Positions 11,440 to 23,237 of a DNA stretch of 64,000 bases are shown here, one piece after another. A program made the position numbers and the translations under genes. The DNA is from Delphinapterus leucas (Eukaryota; Chordata; Mammalia; Artiodactyla; Monodontidae): assembly GCF_002288925.2 (NCBI RefSeq), contig NW_022098076.1, forward strand, positions 91,109,933 through 91,173,932. Direction: 5' to 3'. Position 1 is the first letter of the stretch, and every line of letters begins with the position of its first letter. The notes beneath the pieces were generated by a model. The model was not told the origin of the DNA and did no database searches. It was given only the letters and a program-made list of their open reading frames with translations.

Positions 11440-11880
11440 TGGAATGAATCTTGTCCCATGTAGATTTCATGCTCATGTCAAGTCCTTGTGTCCCGCTGGA
11501 GAACAAAGACGAGTTTGCATAGAAGAAAAGGGAGGTGGTTTAACCAGAAAGGCCGTCTGAAAATTAGATTCCTGTACAGTCAGCATTAATGTGCTGCTTT
11601 TCAAACATATAAAGGGGGATTGAACTGCAAGAGTGTCGGTGATAAAGGGTGCATTTGTGGAATGATAACCTGATTGGCGTCCCTGCCTTTTGAATGGCTG
11701 ACGAGGTCTAATTGGCGTATAACGCCCTATAAATTTATTAGCGGGCCTCGCCTCTCATTGGTGGACCTTCTGCTGTTAACCACCAAGAAATTACCAATTT
11801 TCAGGAGTTAGTCACTCAAGTCGCACTATAACTGGATTTTAAAAAAAAAAAAAAAATCCACGCGGCTCATGTTATAAATC
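11440..11880. promoter_or_regulatory. Candidate conserved enhancer (SOX/POU, CCAAT and homeodomain sites)
   Basis: This repeat-free block holds a SOX core AACAAAG (11502) and the octamer-like GTTTGCATA (11513). It also has two copies of ATTGGCG (about 11673 and 11711), CATTGG (11756) and a HOX/CDX-like ATAAATTTATTA (11729) inside CpG-bearing sequence. Dense sites with preserved CpGs in an intron suggest a developmental enhancer. Confidence 0.4.
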
Positions 11881-12089
11881 AGGCTTATGCCTCATACTTC
11901 AGGTCTCCAGCAGCAAATTAGTCACTTGGGTAGGGGAGTTTGGGGCAAGTGGGTTGCAGGGAAGAGCCCGTATTCACCGGGAAGCCCCACTACCCCCCAC
12001 TTCTCCACTCAGCCGTTGCCTGGCCCAGGGCCCCAGCTGTGCAGGCCACCGCTGGGCTGGGTAGAAATTGCAGTTTTGTGGCCATTCTT

Positions 12090-12350
12090 GTCCAGCGCTT
12101 TGATGTTCTCAGGGATACTTTCAACCCCCGGGCATATCACGCAAAGAGGACACATCCACCCTCTTATTTCGGGAGCATAATAGAAATATGCAGCATCAGA
12201 CATAATTATTTCAATTACTTCTCTCTGGTGTTTGAGACACACACTCAAGAGTCACAAATTAGAAGATAATATTCACGTGTTTCTTCTAATGGGTAACAGA
12301 TTAGAGGCATTTTATCTTTTAAAATAATTTCCAAATGTGCCCCGGAGAGA
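12090..12350. promoter_or_regulatory. Candidate conserved noncoding block
   Basis: The block is AT-rich and repeat-free, with TAATTA at 12203 and CAATTA close by, 'gcataatagaaatatgcag' and 'agattagagg'. Its composition resembles enhancer DNA. Confidence 0.35.
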
Positions 12351-12839
12351 CTGGGAAGGGGCGGGAGAGAGGTGTGGAAACGTAGACACGGCTTTTCCAG
12401 GCGAGCCAGAGGCCCCCGTTGGAGCCAAGAACTGGGGACGGCGGTGTGCAGGGGGCGCGTCTGCAGTGTGCTCTCGGCTGTTCAGACTTGTGTTATTTTC
12501 ATCCCTTTTTTTCTACTGGAAACTAGCAGAGACGGGGCTGCACATTTTCTCACTGACCACTGTGTAAACTCAGTCCTCGCTTGTCGATGTACGTGTGGAC
12601 CCCCTTTTTGATCCCCGCGTGCCACCTCTTCAGCCGTGCTTTCTACCCACACACCCCCCACACATTGGCGTGTCTGTACTCATTTTTCTGTCCCATCAAA
12701 TTCCTGAAGCTAATCTGTGCCCCTCAGTCTGCCCAGGAGTGTCGGAGGGGATGAAGACAGAGGCTGCAGTGGCCCCGGGCCCCCAGGGTACCGTGTTCTG
12801 ATGCGGGGATATCACGTCCCTCTAAATCATAAGGGCCCT
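12351..12839. other. Intronic stretch, nothing recognised
   Basis: The sequence is GC-mixed with no repeat family, exon or clear motif. Confidence 0.5.
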
Positions 12840-12850
12840 CACAGTGCCCT

Positions 12851-13063
12851 TTTTTTTTTTTTTTTTTTTTTTTGGTTCGCGGGCCTCTCACTGTTGTGGC
12901 CTCTCCCGTTGCGGAGCACAGGCTCCGGACGCGCAGGCTCAGCGGCCATGGCTCACGGGCCCAGCCGCTCCACGGCATGTGGGATCCTCCCGGACCCGGG
13001 CATGAACCCGTGTCCCCTGCATCGGCAGGCGGACTCTCAACCACTGTGCCACCAGGGAAGCCC
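12851..13063 (-). mobile_element. CHR-family SINE (CHR-2-like)
   Basis: A poly(T) head leads into the reverse complement of the tRNA-derived SINE, ending 'ccaccagggaagcccc'. A near-perfect target-site duplication CACAGTGCC(C/T)T lies at 12840 and 13064. The 'cggccatggctcacgggccc' body marks the cetacean-type subfamily. Confidence 0.95.
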
Positions 13064-13181
13064 CACAGTGCCTTTTTCATAAAGGAATTGCTTTTTATCA
13101 ATTCGTGTTTTGAAAAATTGATTTCTTCTACTCTGGAAAACAGGTGGGCAATTTCTTCTAGAACGAAACACACAAGTCCCA

Positions 13182-13915
13182 CATGACCCGGCAGCAGCTG
13201 TACCCCACGGCATTCATCCCAGAGAAAGAAGGCTTACGTTCACACAAAGACCTTTTAACGAATGTTCACGCAGTTTTATTTGTAACAGCCCAGAATAGGA
13301 GACGTCCTTCAGTGGGTGATCCGGTTAAGCAAGCTGGGACACATCCGTGCCATGGAATAGTACTCAGCAGTGCAAAGGAGTGAGCAATGATACACACAAC
13401 AGCTTGGACGGGTCATCAGAGAATTACATTGAGTGAATGAAGCCCATCCCCAAAGACTACAGGCCACATGGTTCCATTTACAAAACGTTCTTGAAACGGC
13501 AAAATTATAGAAACGGAACAGACGAGTGGTTGCCAGGGGGTTAGAGATGCAGAGAATGGGCCGGAGGGAGGTGGGTGTGGTTATAAAAGGGCAACCAGAG
13601 GGACCCTTGTAAGGGAGATGCTCCTTATCTTGACCGTGGAGGAAGATACAGAAACTTAACCTGTAATGAGATTGCATAGAACTAAATCCATACACACAAA
13701 TTTGAACAACTGCAAGTAAAATGGGAAATCTGAACACGATGGCTGGATTGTATCGATAGCAAGATACCTTGACTGTTATGTTGTGCTGTAGTTTTTCAAG
13801 ATGCTACCTTTGGGGGACACTAGGTAAGGGGTGCGTGGAATCTCTCGGTATTTCTTCTAACTACATGTGATCTACAATTATCTCAAATTTTAAGTTATAA
13901 AAACAAAGCAAAATC
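13182..13915 (+). mobile_element. Old L1 3' end (L1M class)
   Basis: Degenerate L1 sense sequence: 'gtaacagcccagaatagg', 'catggaatagtactcagcag', 'gagtggttgccagggggtt' and an 'aacacgatggctggattg' tail region. It is too diverged for subfamily naming. Confidence 0.8.
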
Positions 13916-14534
13916 AGTGGTGGATTCCGTAACAAAGAATCAGGACTCCTTAAGGAAACGGCTTATTCCAGATCTGAGAAAGTAGGATGGACCTAGGACA
14001 TCCTGCCGTGCCAGAAAGCAAGAGGCCGACAGGGAGTAAAAGGGAGACATGTCAGAAGAGCAGGCAGCGCCCAGGGCCTCCTGCCGGCCAAACTGGAGCA
14101 ATTTAAGGATCAAAAAGCATCATGTTGATCATAGTTTATGTGACACACTTAGTTTTCTAAAGTCTAAGAATCTACAGTGATACTCCAGAGAGGGGCAGGG
14201 GGGTACCTCCTCTTTACAGAAGATGCCAACTAATAAACAGAAAGAATGAGAGAATCGGAAAAGCTCTGTCTTGTAACTGAGAATGATAATTGATCGGCGA
14301 TCATCGAGCGATGCCACAGCACTTGTGGGGGAAGGTCTTAGAGGAGCTGGAGATTCACCGGCTCGAGGTATCCGCCCCCAGATCACTTGTTAGTTTTAAG
14401 AGGAAGAAGCTTCCAGAGAGAGGACAGGGCCAGGGGCCCTGCTTTAACCCTGCGCTCAGACTTGGCCTTGGGACCACCCCCCCAGTCTGTACCTCCTGAT
14501 GTGACAGAGGAGAACGTGCCACCTGTGTAATATT
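13916..14534. other. Intronic stretch, nothing recognised
   Basis: No named repeat, exon or regulatory cluster is seen between two old L1 fragments. It may itself be decayed L1. Confidence 0.4.
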
Positions 14535-14850
14535 CGCAACAGAAATATGTGACCTGAATCAAATCAGACAAAACAGAGTGGGGGACCTTCTACCGTAGAA
14601 ATAGCTTGGAGTCCTTGAAACAGTCAATATAATGAAAGACCAAAAAGGGGAGGGAACTGTTTGTTAGATTAGAGGAGATGAAAGAAGTGGGGTGACCAGG
14701 TGCATCACATCCTCATTGACTGACTTCTGAATTGGAAGGAAAATTCAACTCTAGAGGACATTTTGGGATCATTTGGGGGAAACCGAACATAGACCACATA
14801 TTAGCAATAATAATGTTATATTATTTTTGAGGTCCTGGAGTATAATAGTA
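14535..14850 (+). mobile_element. Old L1 3' UTR fragment (L1M class)
   Basis: The fragment contains 'attagaggagatgaaagaag', 'aggacattttgggatcattt' and 'acatagaccacatattagca', which correspond to the 3' UTR of ancient L1M elements. Confidence 0.65.
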
Positions 14851-14936
14851 TATGAGCCATCAAAAGGCAGGCATGAAATGTCAGAGACTCACACAGTGGT
14901 ATCTGTATGAGGGAACAAGAGAGCATTCAGATTCTG

Positions 14937-15530
14937 GATTTTATCTTTAATTGTGGTAAAATACACAAAACATCAAATTTACCATTTTGGTCAATGTTAA
15001 GTGTACAGTCCAGTGGCAGTAAGTATGTTCACAGTGTCATGCAGCCATCACCACCATTCTCTCCAAAACTTCTCCGTCTTCCCAAACGGAAACTCTGTCC
15101 CAATTAAACAGTAACTCCCATCCCCTCTCCCCGAGTCTTTGAAAGCCACCCTTCTACCTTCTGCCGCTATGAATTTGACTACTCTCGGGACCTCATGTAA
15201 GAGGAATCATACAATATTTTTTGCGTGCAACTGACTTATTTCACTTAGCATCATGTCCTCAAGGTCCACAAATGTTGCAGCCAATATCAGAATTCCCTTC
15301 ATTTTTAAGGCTGAATAATATTCCGCTGCATAGCTAGACTACATTTTGTTCATCTGTCGATGAACCTTTGAGTTGCACCTCTTGGCCATTGTGAGTAATG
15401 CCGTGAACACAGGTGTACAAATACCCCTTTCAGTTCTTCTGGCTATAAACCCAGAATTGGAATTGCTGAGCCCTGCAGTAATTCTGTTTAGTTTTTTGCG
15501 GCGCCTCCATACTATTTTCCCAGGGTCTGG
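14937..15530 (-). mobile_element. Old L1 3' end (L1M class), antisense
   Basis: The + strand shows 'ttgtggtaaaatacacaaaa', 'gcagccatcaccaccattct', 'gaatcatacaatattttttg', 'ggctgaataatattccgctg' and 'ttggccattgtgagtaatg'. This is the hallmark reverse complement of an ancient L1 3' region. Confidence 0.88.
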
Positions 15531-17166
15531 ATTTTTGACACATTAAAAATGGAGTTTTGGCTGTCTCGATGAGATGCTTTTTTTTCTAAAAGCCTTTTTA
15601 AAGTCTCTCAAACATCCTCATGCACAAGGACAGATTGGAAAGCCCAGAGCATGGGCTTGAGAGCAGAGACTTGCCCTGGTCTCCTGGCCGCCCCAGCGAG
15701 CGGTCCCACCTTGGACAAAACCATCCGCAGAAAGGGACTGGGCTGATGGAGCTTCCCAGTTACATCAGGTTGTAAAATATATTTAGGGGGTAGATGTGGT
15801 AGTAGCTGGTTCTTAGCGTTGCCAAGTTAGGAAATTAAATAAATAATTTACTATCACCATGATTTCGTGAAAGGACATGTTAGCATCCAGAAAAGCAGAA
15901 AGAATGTTGCATCAGAAAAAGGCCTGCCTTAAAAATTTAAAAATCTAGCTTTATGGAAAGCTCACTACAGTGGATTGGCCACAGCTTTGCCACCAACTGA
16001 CACTTGAAAGCGACTGGCCTGTCCTGGGCCAGCTAGAGAAGTTATGGGGCTCAGTAGAGAATGAAACTGTGCAGCCCTTGTCCAGTAATTAGCAGGAATT
16101 TCAAGACAGCACCCTTAGACCATTACACCAAGCACAGGCCCCTTCTGAGCTCAGGGTGCAGCTGCAGAGCTTGCACCCGCCCAGATGAAGCTGGCATCGG
16201 GCTGGTGAGCCCCCGAGGTCTTCTTCATGCCACTGTGCTAAGATTCCCTCTCCAGGAAAAAGCTGAGCAGATAGACTCGAGTGTCGCCATTAATGTTTTA
16301 ATGTCTTAATGTCAAAGACAATGCCACTGGGCAAGTTAAACTCTGTGTCAGTTGTGGAAAATAAAACATCTGACCAATTTCTGCCTTCCGATCCCATTAG
16401 ATAGAAGCTTGGTGATTTTAAGGAAAAAATTTAGCTTTAGCTTCTTTCATAGTAAATGCTTTCCTTACTCCAGAGAATTCACGAATACACTCCTGATGAA
16501 TCATTCTTGGGATCAGCCCCACCCCTTCACAACCAAATTTAGAAAAAAACACTACCTAGTGGATGTGTCGATTTGGGTCTAATATTTTTAACATTTAAGA
16601 TTAGTTGAGAATGAAAAACTAGCATTCTTCATTTGTTGGGTTTTCTCTAAGAGGGTCTCTAATAAATTTTCAGTTGTCATTACATTGGAATGGAATTCAT
16701 CTTGGCCCGTGTGAGTGGCTGCTGGCAAGTCCTCCCCACTGTAAGGAATGTGTCAGTCCAGCTGACCCCAATCATATTAGTGTCTTTCAGCATGTTTCTG
16801 TGTTTTCATATTTTGAAAAAAGATAACACGCAAATTTGTTTTAAATGCCCTTATCCATTTGCAAACCCTCTGGAATGCTTTTCCTCTTTTAAAGTCCGTT
16901 TCGTTGTTGTTGTTATTGTTTTGTTTGTTTTGCCATTGAGGAACCATGGGATTCTTCCAATCCCCTCTGTGCACCCACCCCCAGAAAAAAATTAAAAGGA
17001 AATCTACATTAAGATGATTCTTGTTTAAAATCAATCATCTTGTGTCTTAAAAAATAATAATATTACCAAAGACTGTAGTTCTTAAAGCCACTTGGCAGTT
17101 TTTACTAGAAACCTACTCAAAACTCTCCATTGCTTTCCAAATGTGTCACCACTCCATAACCTACAG
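15531..17166. other. Intronic stretch, nothing recognised
   Basis: No transposon or exon was recognised. AT-rich sub-blocks ('gaaattaaataaataattta' near 15830 and 'aatgttttaatgtcttaatg' near 16290) could be regulatory, but I see no strong motif cluster. Confidence 0.4.
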
Positions 17167-17167
<1 letters not shown>

Positions 17168-17223
<56 letters not shown>

Positions 17224-17224
17224 T
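17168..17224. repeat. (CT)n microsatellite
   Basis: About 24 CT units pass into a short TG run. The polypyrimidine/polypurine mirror symmetry can form triplex DNA. Confidence 0.97.
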
Positions 17225-17985
17225 TAATGACCACTTAGCCAGCAGCCACCGGGGTCATGCTTGGCCCTCTGCCCCACTCCATCCTGTCGCTCGATTTTTC
17301 TTTTAAGAAGAGCTGTGGAGTTCTTGCTCCCTGGTGTTTAAAGGGCGCTGGTGCACACCCAGCAAAGGCTTATATCCATTTTACAGTATTCCGAGTGGAG
17401 GAAAAGGGCCATTTCTCTTCCCTTATCTGTTTATGATGTGATATGTTCCAAAGCCGATCCCATCAGCCACTGTTATGGTGAACTTAATTCGCTGTGATGG
17501 GGGTCCTACCAACAGGGCTGCCGCGAGTGCCGCCGAGGTGCGTCCCGTTTCATGCCACATTACGCAGAATCTAGGACCGCCTCACCTGACTGCCTCAGGC
17601 TCCCTCTCACTTGGAACAGATTTATCGGGATTTATGCTTTAAAGCAGTTGTCCGCCTTTTTTCTAATGTTGAACTACAGGAACATCCAGTGTGTGTGTGG
17701 CTCCTGCAGCTTAGCTGGGGTTACTATGTAAAAACACACACTCAATTTGCAAACTGACTCACAAACTTAGTTTATCAGACTAGCTTTGCACATAACAATA
17801 AAGGCATCTGTGCTAAAATTCCAACGAGATGAGCTGTGTCTGTGAGTGGAAATGACAAGGAGGAAGCACAGAGACAAGAAGAGTCTGTGAGTGGAGGGAG
17901 GAGTGCCACGGCCATGTTTCCGCTTAACTTCCTATGTCTTGTTGTCTTATTTTACGATAGATGAGAAAATAGGGGGAAATAGTGA
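17225..17985. other. Repeat-poor intronic stretch
   Basis: The 17440-17660 part keeps many CpGs ('ggctgccgcgagtgccgccg') beside AT-rich flanks and might be conserved. No motif cluster is strong enough to call. Confidence 0.35.
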
Positions 17986-18080
17986 AAACTTAAAAATAAA
18001 AAATATTTTCAATAAAAATATTGAAAATAAAAAACATTGAAAATTTTAAAAATTGAAAAAAATGTTGAAAATATTTCAGC
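17986..18080. repeat. AT-rich simple repeat based on (T/A)TTGAAAA
   Basis: The motif 'attgaaaa' recurs about five times with variations among A-rich spacers, forming a low-complexity minisatellite-like tract. Confidence 0.8.
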
Positions 18081-19445
18081 TGCTTCTGGAACAATCTGAT
18101 GTTCTGCCTTTTTCTACTGGCATAACCTGCTTCTGAAAATGATTCGCTTAAGAGTTAGACTTTCTCGAAATCGCTCTCAGCGTCCCCACTCTGCTTCCTC
18201 CCCACTCCACCTGCCGCCTACGCTGGCCTCTGGGCTCCCTGTGCACTGCCCCCAGCTCTATCCATTGCACCCGGAAGACATCCCTCCACCCCTCCCCTGC
18301 CTTCCCTTGACCCACACCCACCTTTTCTAACCTGGTGGCCTCCTGAGCGGACAGTTACAGGGTTGACACAGGTGGGCTCTGGGGGCTGCGATTCCAGGGA
18401 CCAGCAAATGAATGCAGCAGGTTCTTTCATTCTGGAATGAATTTCCCATGAGTGGAGCCTGAGAACGCAGTGCAGGTGGCTCGCAGCAGGCCAGCGGGTG
18501 AGGGAGACTCTCTGGGCCGCTTGCCGGGGCAGAGATTCCACCTCTGTGGGTCACGGTCTGGTGGCAGCAGGACAGCATCCACTGGAGAGGCCCCTCGGCT
18601 GCATCTCTGCCTCGTCTGGGAGTGGCCCGAGGTTGAGCTGGTCCCAAACAAGGTGGTTGAAAGCTATGAGTGGGTGGCTGCCCTGGGTGCTGCACGATGT
18701 ACAGATTTATTTGTCCAAACAGAAGGCTCAGCGGAGGCATTCCGTTGCACAGACCCGGTAAGCGGGGGGATGTCTGGCCCGACTGTGCAGGGCTCACCCA
18801 GTCCCAGGGGGGCACCTTCCATCCATCATTTACCTCCCAAGCGGATGCTCGCGGGGGCCTTGAACTTCAGAACCAGCCTCTCCAGAGGGGAAACCGAGGT
18901 TGCGGAGAGGGTGAGTGCAGCCACGCTCCCCGAAAGGCCCAGGTCTCTTTTTCCCTGCAAGCACCAGCACATTGCAGACAACCAACAGGTTGTGGAACTT
19001 GAGCCGGGTTTTGTGCATTAATTCATCTAATGCCTCCTCATTTCCAGGCCAGCGCGAGCCGGTGACCCAGCCTGACATCTCCTTTATTCCTGCTTTGAGG
19101 TTCCGAAGCAAAATCCTCCTAGGTTGCCTCAAACCTTTAGAGGGATGATGTTGCATTTGCGTCACTGCTTGTATCCTGGGATATATTCCCACTCAGCCCG
19201 GTCAGGTTCCAAACAGGCAGGTGCTGGGAGATGCCCAGTGCTCATGACAACAAAGCCACGAGGGCCCCAGGCCTCCACCTGGACCTCGGACTAAGGTGTG
19301 GGGGGAGACTAGTGCCCTTACCCGCACCTTCTGGGACGGCGCAGGGCTGAGCCTCTCGCGCGGGGCCTGCACCTGAGCACAGACTCTCACTCCTGGGCTG
19401 CCGGGGCCGCAATCTGCCCACCCGCCCCCAACCCCTGCCGCCTGG
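18081..19445. other. Intronic GC-mixed stretch, nothing recognised
   Basis: Several overlapping open frames occur on both strands, the longest about 190 codons, but none shows a domain or splice context. No repeat family was recognised. Confidence 0.5.
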
Positions 19446-19712
19446 CACACTTAACGGTGACTCGCCGAAATAATAAGCCTAATGCAGTTGACTTTATTTA
19501 ATTAATAATGATCCTGTTCTGTTCCTCCGAGCTCATAAAGCACCCTGCAGGTTGGCAAAAACACTCATAATATTGATCCGAAGTCAGGCAGGATATTTAT
19601 TTTGTCTTTGCCCCGCGAGCATAAATCCTTGTCCATTGCCTTCTGCTCTCTGCATGTGGGATTTACAGTGGCCAGTTTCTTAAAAGCTTTTGGTAATTAA
19701 GGAATAAATAGC
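19446..19712. promoter_or_regulatory. Candidate conserved enhancer, homeodomain-site cluster
   Basis: The block has TAATTAA at 19499 within 'tttaattaataatgatcc' and TAATTAA again at 19694. Repeated AATAAT/TAAT cores, a SOX-like 'tccattg' and CpGs ('gactcgccgaaataataagc', 'cccgcgagcataaatcc') occur in repeat-free DNA. It is one of the clearest enhancer-like blocks in the intron. Confidence 0.45.
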
Positions 19713-20089
19713 CATCAGTCTTTGTTGGCTGCCCTCCCCCATCCCGAGGCCGGCCCCCTTGGCAACGCGGCCGGGGGAGAAAGCATGCGTGCCGGGGCTC
19801 GCAGTGGGCCGGGGTCTTCCCCTGCAGAGAGAGGAAGCCCCTCTGTTTTCCTAACATATTGTTCCAGCCCCCTCTACCATGCCTCCCCTTCCAGTTCCTG
19901 TTTTGCTTGAGGCCGAAAGACACTTGGGAAATTCCTTGCTGCTAGCTAGCGCTTTCTTTCCTCTTCCTGGCCTCTTGGGTCACCATTTAAAGCCGTGCAG
20001 GTCTCCTCCAGTTTCTCCACCTCACCCCAAAGGACATTCCTCCACTCCCGTGCACTTTGCTACAAAATCTCCTTTAAAATTACTGTTGA

Positions 20090-20212
20090 GAGACTTCCCT
20101 AGAGGTCCAGTGGTTAAGGCTCCACACGCTTCCAGTGCAGGGGGCACGGATTTGATCCCTGGCCAGGGAAGTAAGATCCCACATGCCGCGTGGGGCGCCC
20201 AAATAAATAAAT
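20090..20212 (+). mobile_element. CHR-family SINE, short form
   Basis: The tRNA-derived head is 'gacttccctagaggtccagt', the B-box-like part is 'ggatttgatccctggccagg', and there is an (AAAT)n tail. An imperfect duplication AAA(A/G)T(T/C)ACT(G/A)TTGA lies on both sides (20076 and 20213). Confidence 0.9.
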
Positions 20213-20226
20213 AAAGTCACTATTGA

Positions 20227-21224
20227 AAAATCCTTTCCCACCCCGTGAGGGGAAAAGAAAAAAGATGTTTCTGGAAGAAGCAGTTTGATAAGCACCCAAA
20301 AAGTTCTTGGCCTTCAAACATTTGGGAGGAGGGTCTCCCATCAAAATGAACACATTCGGCTTGACACTGAGGGGGCTTCTGGGAAAGGCCATGCCTGCCC
20401 AGGGTCCGAGCCAGAGAAAGCCTCGTTTGTGGAGATGGGAAGGCTGACCACTCCGCACGTCACCCCAAAACATCGTCCATCCTGCCTCCACGGTGGGCCC
20501 CTTGAGGACCCAGGGAACGTCTGGCCGCGGCTCCCGTGTCTGCTCCTGGGGACCACAAAACGGTGCTGGAAGCCAATCAGAAGCTTTGTGGTTATTTGCT
20601 AAAATGGTCTTTGCTGGGAAGCCAGCACGTTAACCTTGTTACCCCGGGCCCTCCCTGCCAGACGCCAAGCACAGCTGGTGGCAGCTGAGTGAGGCCGCAT
20701 CCCTGTAGCCCTCCGGTGGACAGAGGAGGGGCCACCGACCACATCAAGACGGCGTTTCTCTAAGGGGCGTGGCGCGGGTCTCGTGCGGCTCCAACTCAGC
20801 CTCAGCTTTCCCGAAGGGTCTTTGAGACCCGCCCTGCCCTTAGCTCCTCGCTGACAGCACGCGTTTGCAGTGCTCCAGTGACGTCATGGCCACCAGCAGT
20901 GACAGGTGCCCGCCCCCCGGGACCCGGCTGCCTAGAGAAGCTGCTGTCCTGAGTGCTGGCATCTGCATTGGCTTCCGTTCCACTCCGTCTCCCACACACA
21001 CGTTGGTGACTTCCTTTCTCTTCATTCTGCATTTATGGTTATTCCCAAATAATTTGGGTAAGAAAAAAATGGGAGAGAAAAACCCTCCCTAGTGCTGACC
21101 TAGACAGGTTGTCTGGATGAGCACTATATCCTTTGCCAGGATGGAGACGCTCGAGATCGTCTGCACTGCCCGAGACAGCAGCCGCCAGCCCTGGCGCCAC
21201 TGAGTACTTTACCCGTGTGACGCG
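20227..21224. other. Intronic stretch, nothing recognised
   Basis: GC-mixed DNA without a recognised repeat or exon. Confidence 0.5.
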
Positions 21225-21379
21225 TCTAGAGGAGCGGGACTTGTTGTTTTATCTGGATTAATTTAAACACCTGTGCGTAGCTCATGCTGCCCCTGGGGTG
21301 GTACAGCTCTAGATTCTCCAAAGCGACTCACACTTGACCCATCACCACGTGGTGAGGTGATTGAAGAGAACGGGCGGGC

Positions 21380-21670
21380 GGAGTGCTGGGGACTCAGCTG
21401 GAATCCCACAACGCAGGCGATGCCCTTCCAGATGGGATCAAGTTTCCTTATTTGGGAGGTGGCAGAGCCCGGAGGAAGAGCTCAGGCAGTGACCACCGGG
21501 GACAGCCACTTGGGCCGTCACAGGTCGGGGACCCAGCAAGACCATCTTCACCTTCTAAAATGTGGGGGAATGATGGTAGGACCTACCCCACCAGGTGTTG
21601 TCAGAATGAAACCAGATAATTACTCAGCCTAGCGGCTAACACATCAGAAGTACTTAATAAACATTAGCTC
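21380..21670 (+). mobile_element. MIR SINE, degraded
   Basis: The 3' part reads 'aaaatgtgggggaatgatgg', 'aggacctaccccaccaggtg' and 'agaagtacttaataaacat', matching the MIR core and tail in order. The 5' limit is uncertain. Confidence 0.55.
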
Positions 21671-21866
21671 TGATGCTCTTGGGGATTTTCCTAGTGTGTG
21701 TAACAGAGTCCAGCTATTTTAACAGTGACCTGTCCATGGTTGATCACTGCATGACCATTGCTGGGTAAATAAAGGTCAAGGAAGGATGAGAAAGGCTTAA
21801 AGTTTACTATAAAACTGCAAACAAAGATTAACATATACACAGTACTATATATAAAACAGATAACTT

Positions 21867-22069
21867 GGGCTTCCCTGGTGGCGCAGTGGTTGAGAGTCCA
21901 CCTGCCGATACAGGGGATGAGGGTTCGTGCCCTGGTCGGGGAGGATCCCACATGCCGCGGAGTGGCTGGGCCCGTGAGCCATGGCTGCTGAGCCTGTGCG
22001 TCCGGAGCCTGTGCTCCGCAACGGGAGAGGCCACAACAGTGAGAGACCCGCGTACCACAAAAAAAAAAT
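21867..22069 (+). mobile_element. CHR-family SINE (CHR-2-like)
   Basis: This is a near-complete copy from 'gggcttccctggtggcgcag' to the 'gagagacccgcgtaccac' end and poly(A). A clear target-site duplication is not seen. Confidence 0.93.
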
Positions 22070-22800
22070 AGGAAAAGCCGTGTCCGTCAATTCCAGACTC
22101 CACCCTTTTCCCCATCTTCTGAAGCTTGCCACAAAAATGACCCATCTCTTTTCCTGCGTTTCCTTTATGTCACGATTTCCCAAAATATGGCCACAATTCT
22201 GCCGCCACACATGCATGGTGTTCAGCATTCGACATGTAGGTCACTCGTAAGAACACGGCGGGTGTTCCAGGGTCAGGAATCGTCCACAAAGCCGGTCACC
22301 ATCGTCACCATCGTCACCGTCACCAGCAGCACCATCACATAGGCGCTCCTGCGGCTTGGAGATGGCACCTCCTCAGTGGGGCCTCGCGCTATTTACTGGT
22401 GCTGGTAGTTGATTCCATTTGGCAGGCACTAAATCTGCGGGTTGCAGGTGAGGTGCACCCCCGGGATCACCTTTGGTGGAGCCTTGGCCGAGTCAACACC
22501 CCTCAAGGTCAAGTGCGGCAAAGCCTCATCTGTCAGGCTGCAGGCCTAGCAGACCAGCTGAGCCCAGCAGACCCCACAGGACCCTGGAGTCACGGCTTCC
22601 GAGACCTGGGCCCCAGGCTCACGCATGAGGCACTTTCCTGGGCCCAGAGGGCATGGAAGGCTACCTAGAAAGGGTTTCATCTTAGGCAAGAAGGAGAGAA
22701 AATATTTACTATTGTGCCTTCGATTGTATCTTGCCTTTCTCTTTGGGGGGATTGGGTTGGTGTCTTGTGATGAGTGGCCCGTTCTCTCATTTTCCCTGGT
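22070..22800. other. Intronic stretch with a small (CACCATCGT)n patch
   Basis: The tract around 22296-22335 repeats CACC(A/G)TCG(T/C) three to four times. No other element is recognised. Confidence 0.5.
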
Positions 22801-22945
22801 CCCGTGCAGCTGATTTATTTAAAGGTGTGTCACCGCAGGGCTCAAGTGAGGAGTGGGGCCTCCTCCTCTCTGCTGATGGCCAGCCGTGCCAATAATTCAT
22901 TTTTTAGCTCATTAGCTAACGGAGGCTGTGAGCAGTGAGCCTCCA
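22801..22945. promoter_or_regulatory. Candidate conserved block with T-box and homeodomain sites
   Basis: The T-box-like AGGTGTGTCAC at 22823 is followed by 'ccaataattcattttttagc' and 'tcattagctaacgg' (22899-22932). The block is repeat-free. Evidence is motif content only. Confidence 0.3.
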
Positions 22946-23237
22946 GGGGACTGGAATGAGGTGAGGTGATGTACTGCCAGCTACACTGCTCTTGAACTGG
23001 CCTTCCTTGGGGAAAAAGAAAGGCTGGGCCGAGACAAGCCGGGAGTCCCAGAAGCAAGATTGGGACGTCAGAGTCACCATTAGGGTATCTGTGCTTTGGC
23101 ATCATGGTTTCTTGGGGCGAATGGTTTTAGACAGAATATTCTCGCAGAAAAGGAATCATTGTCAGAGTATCTGTCTTTCCCATGGTGACTGTTGGCACAG
23201 AAGCCAAGTGGAAACAATGGACCATGTGGCTGTCCAG

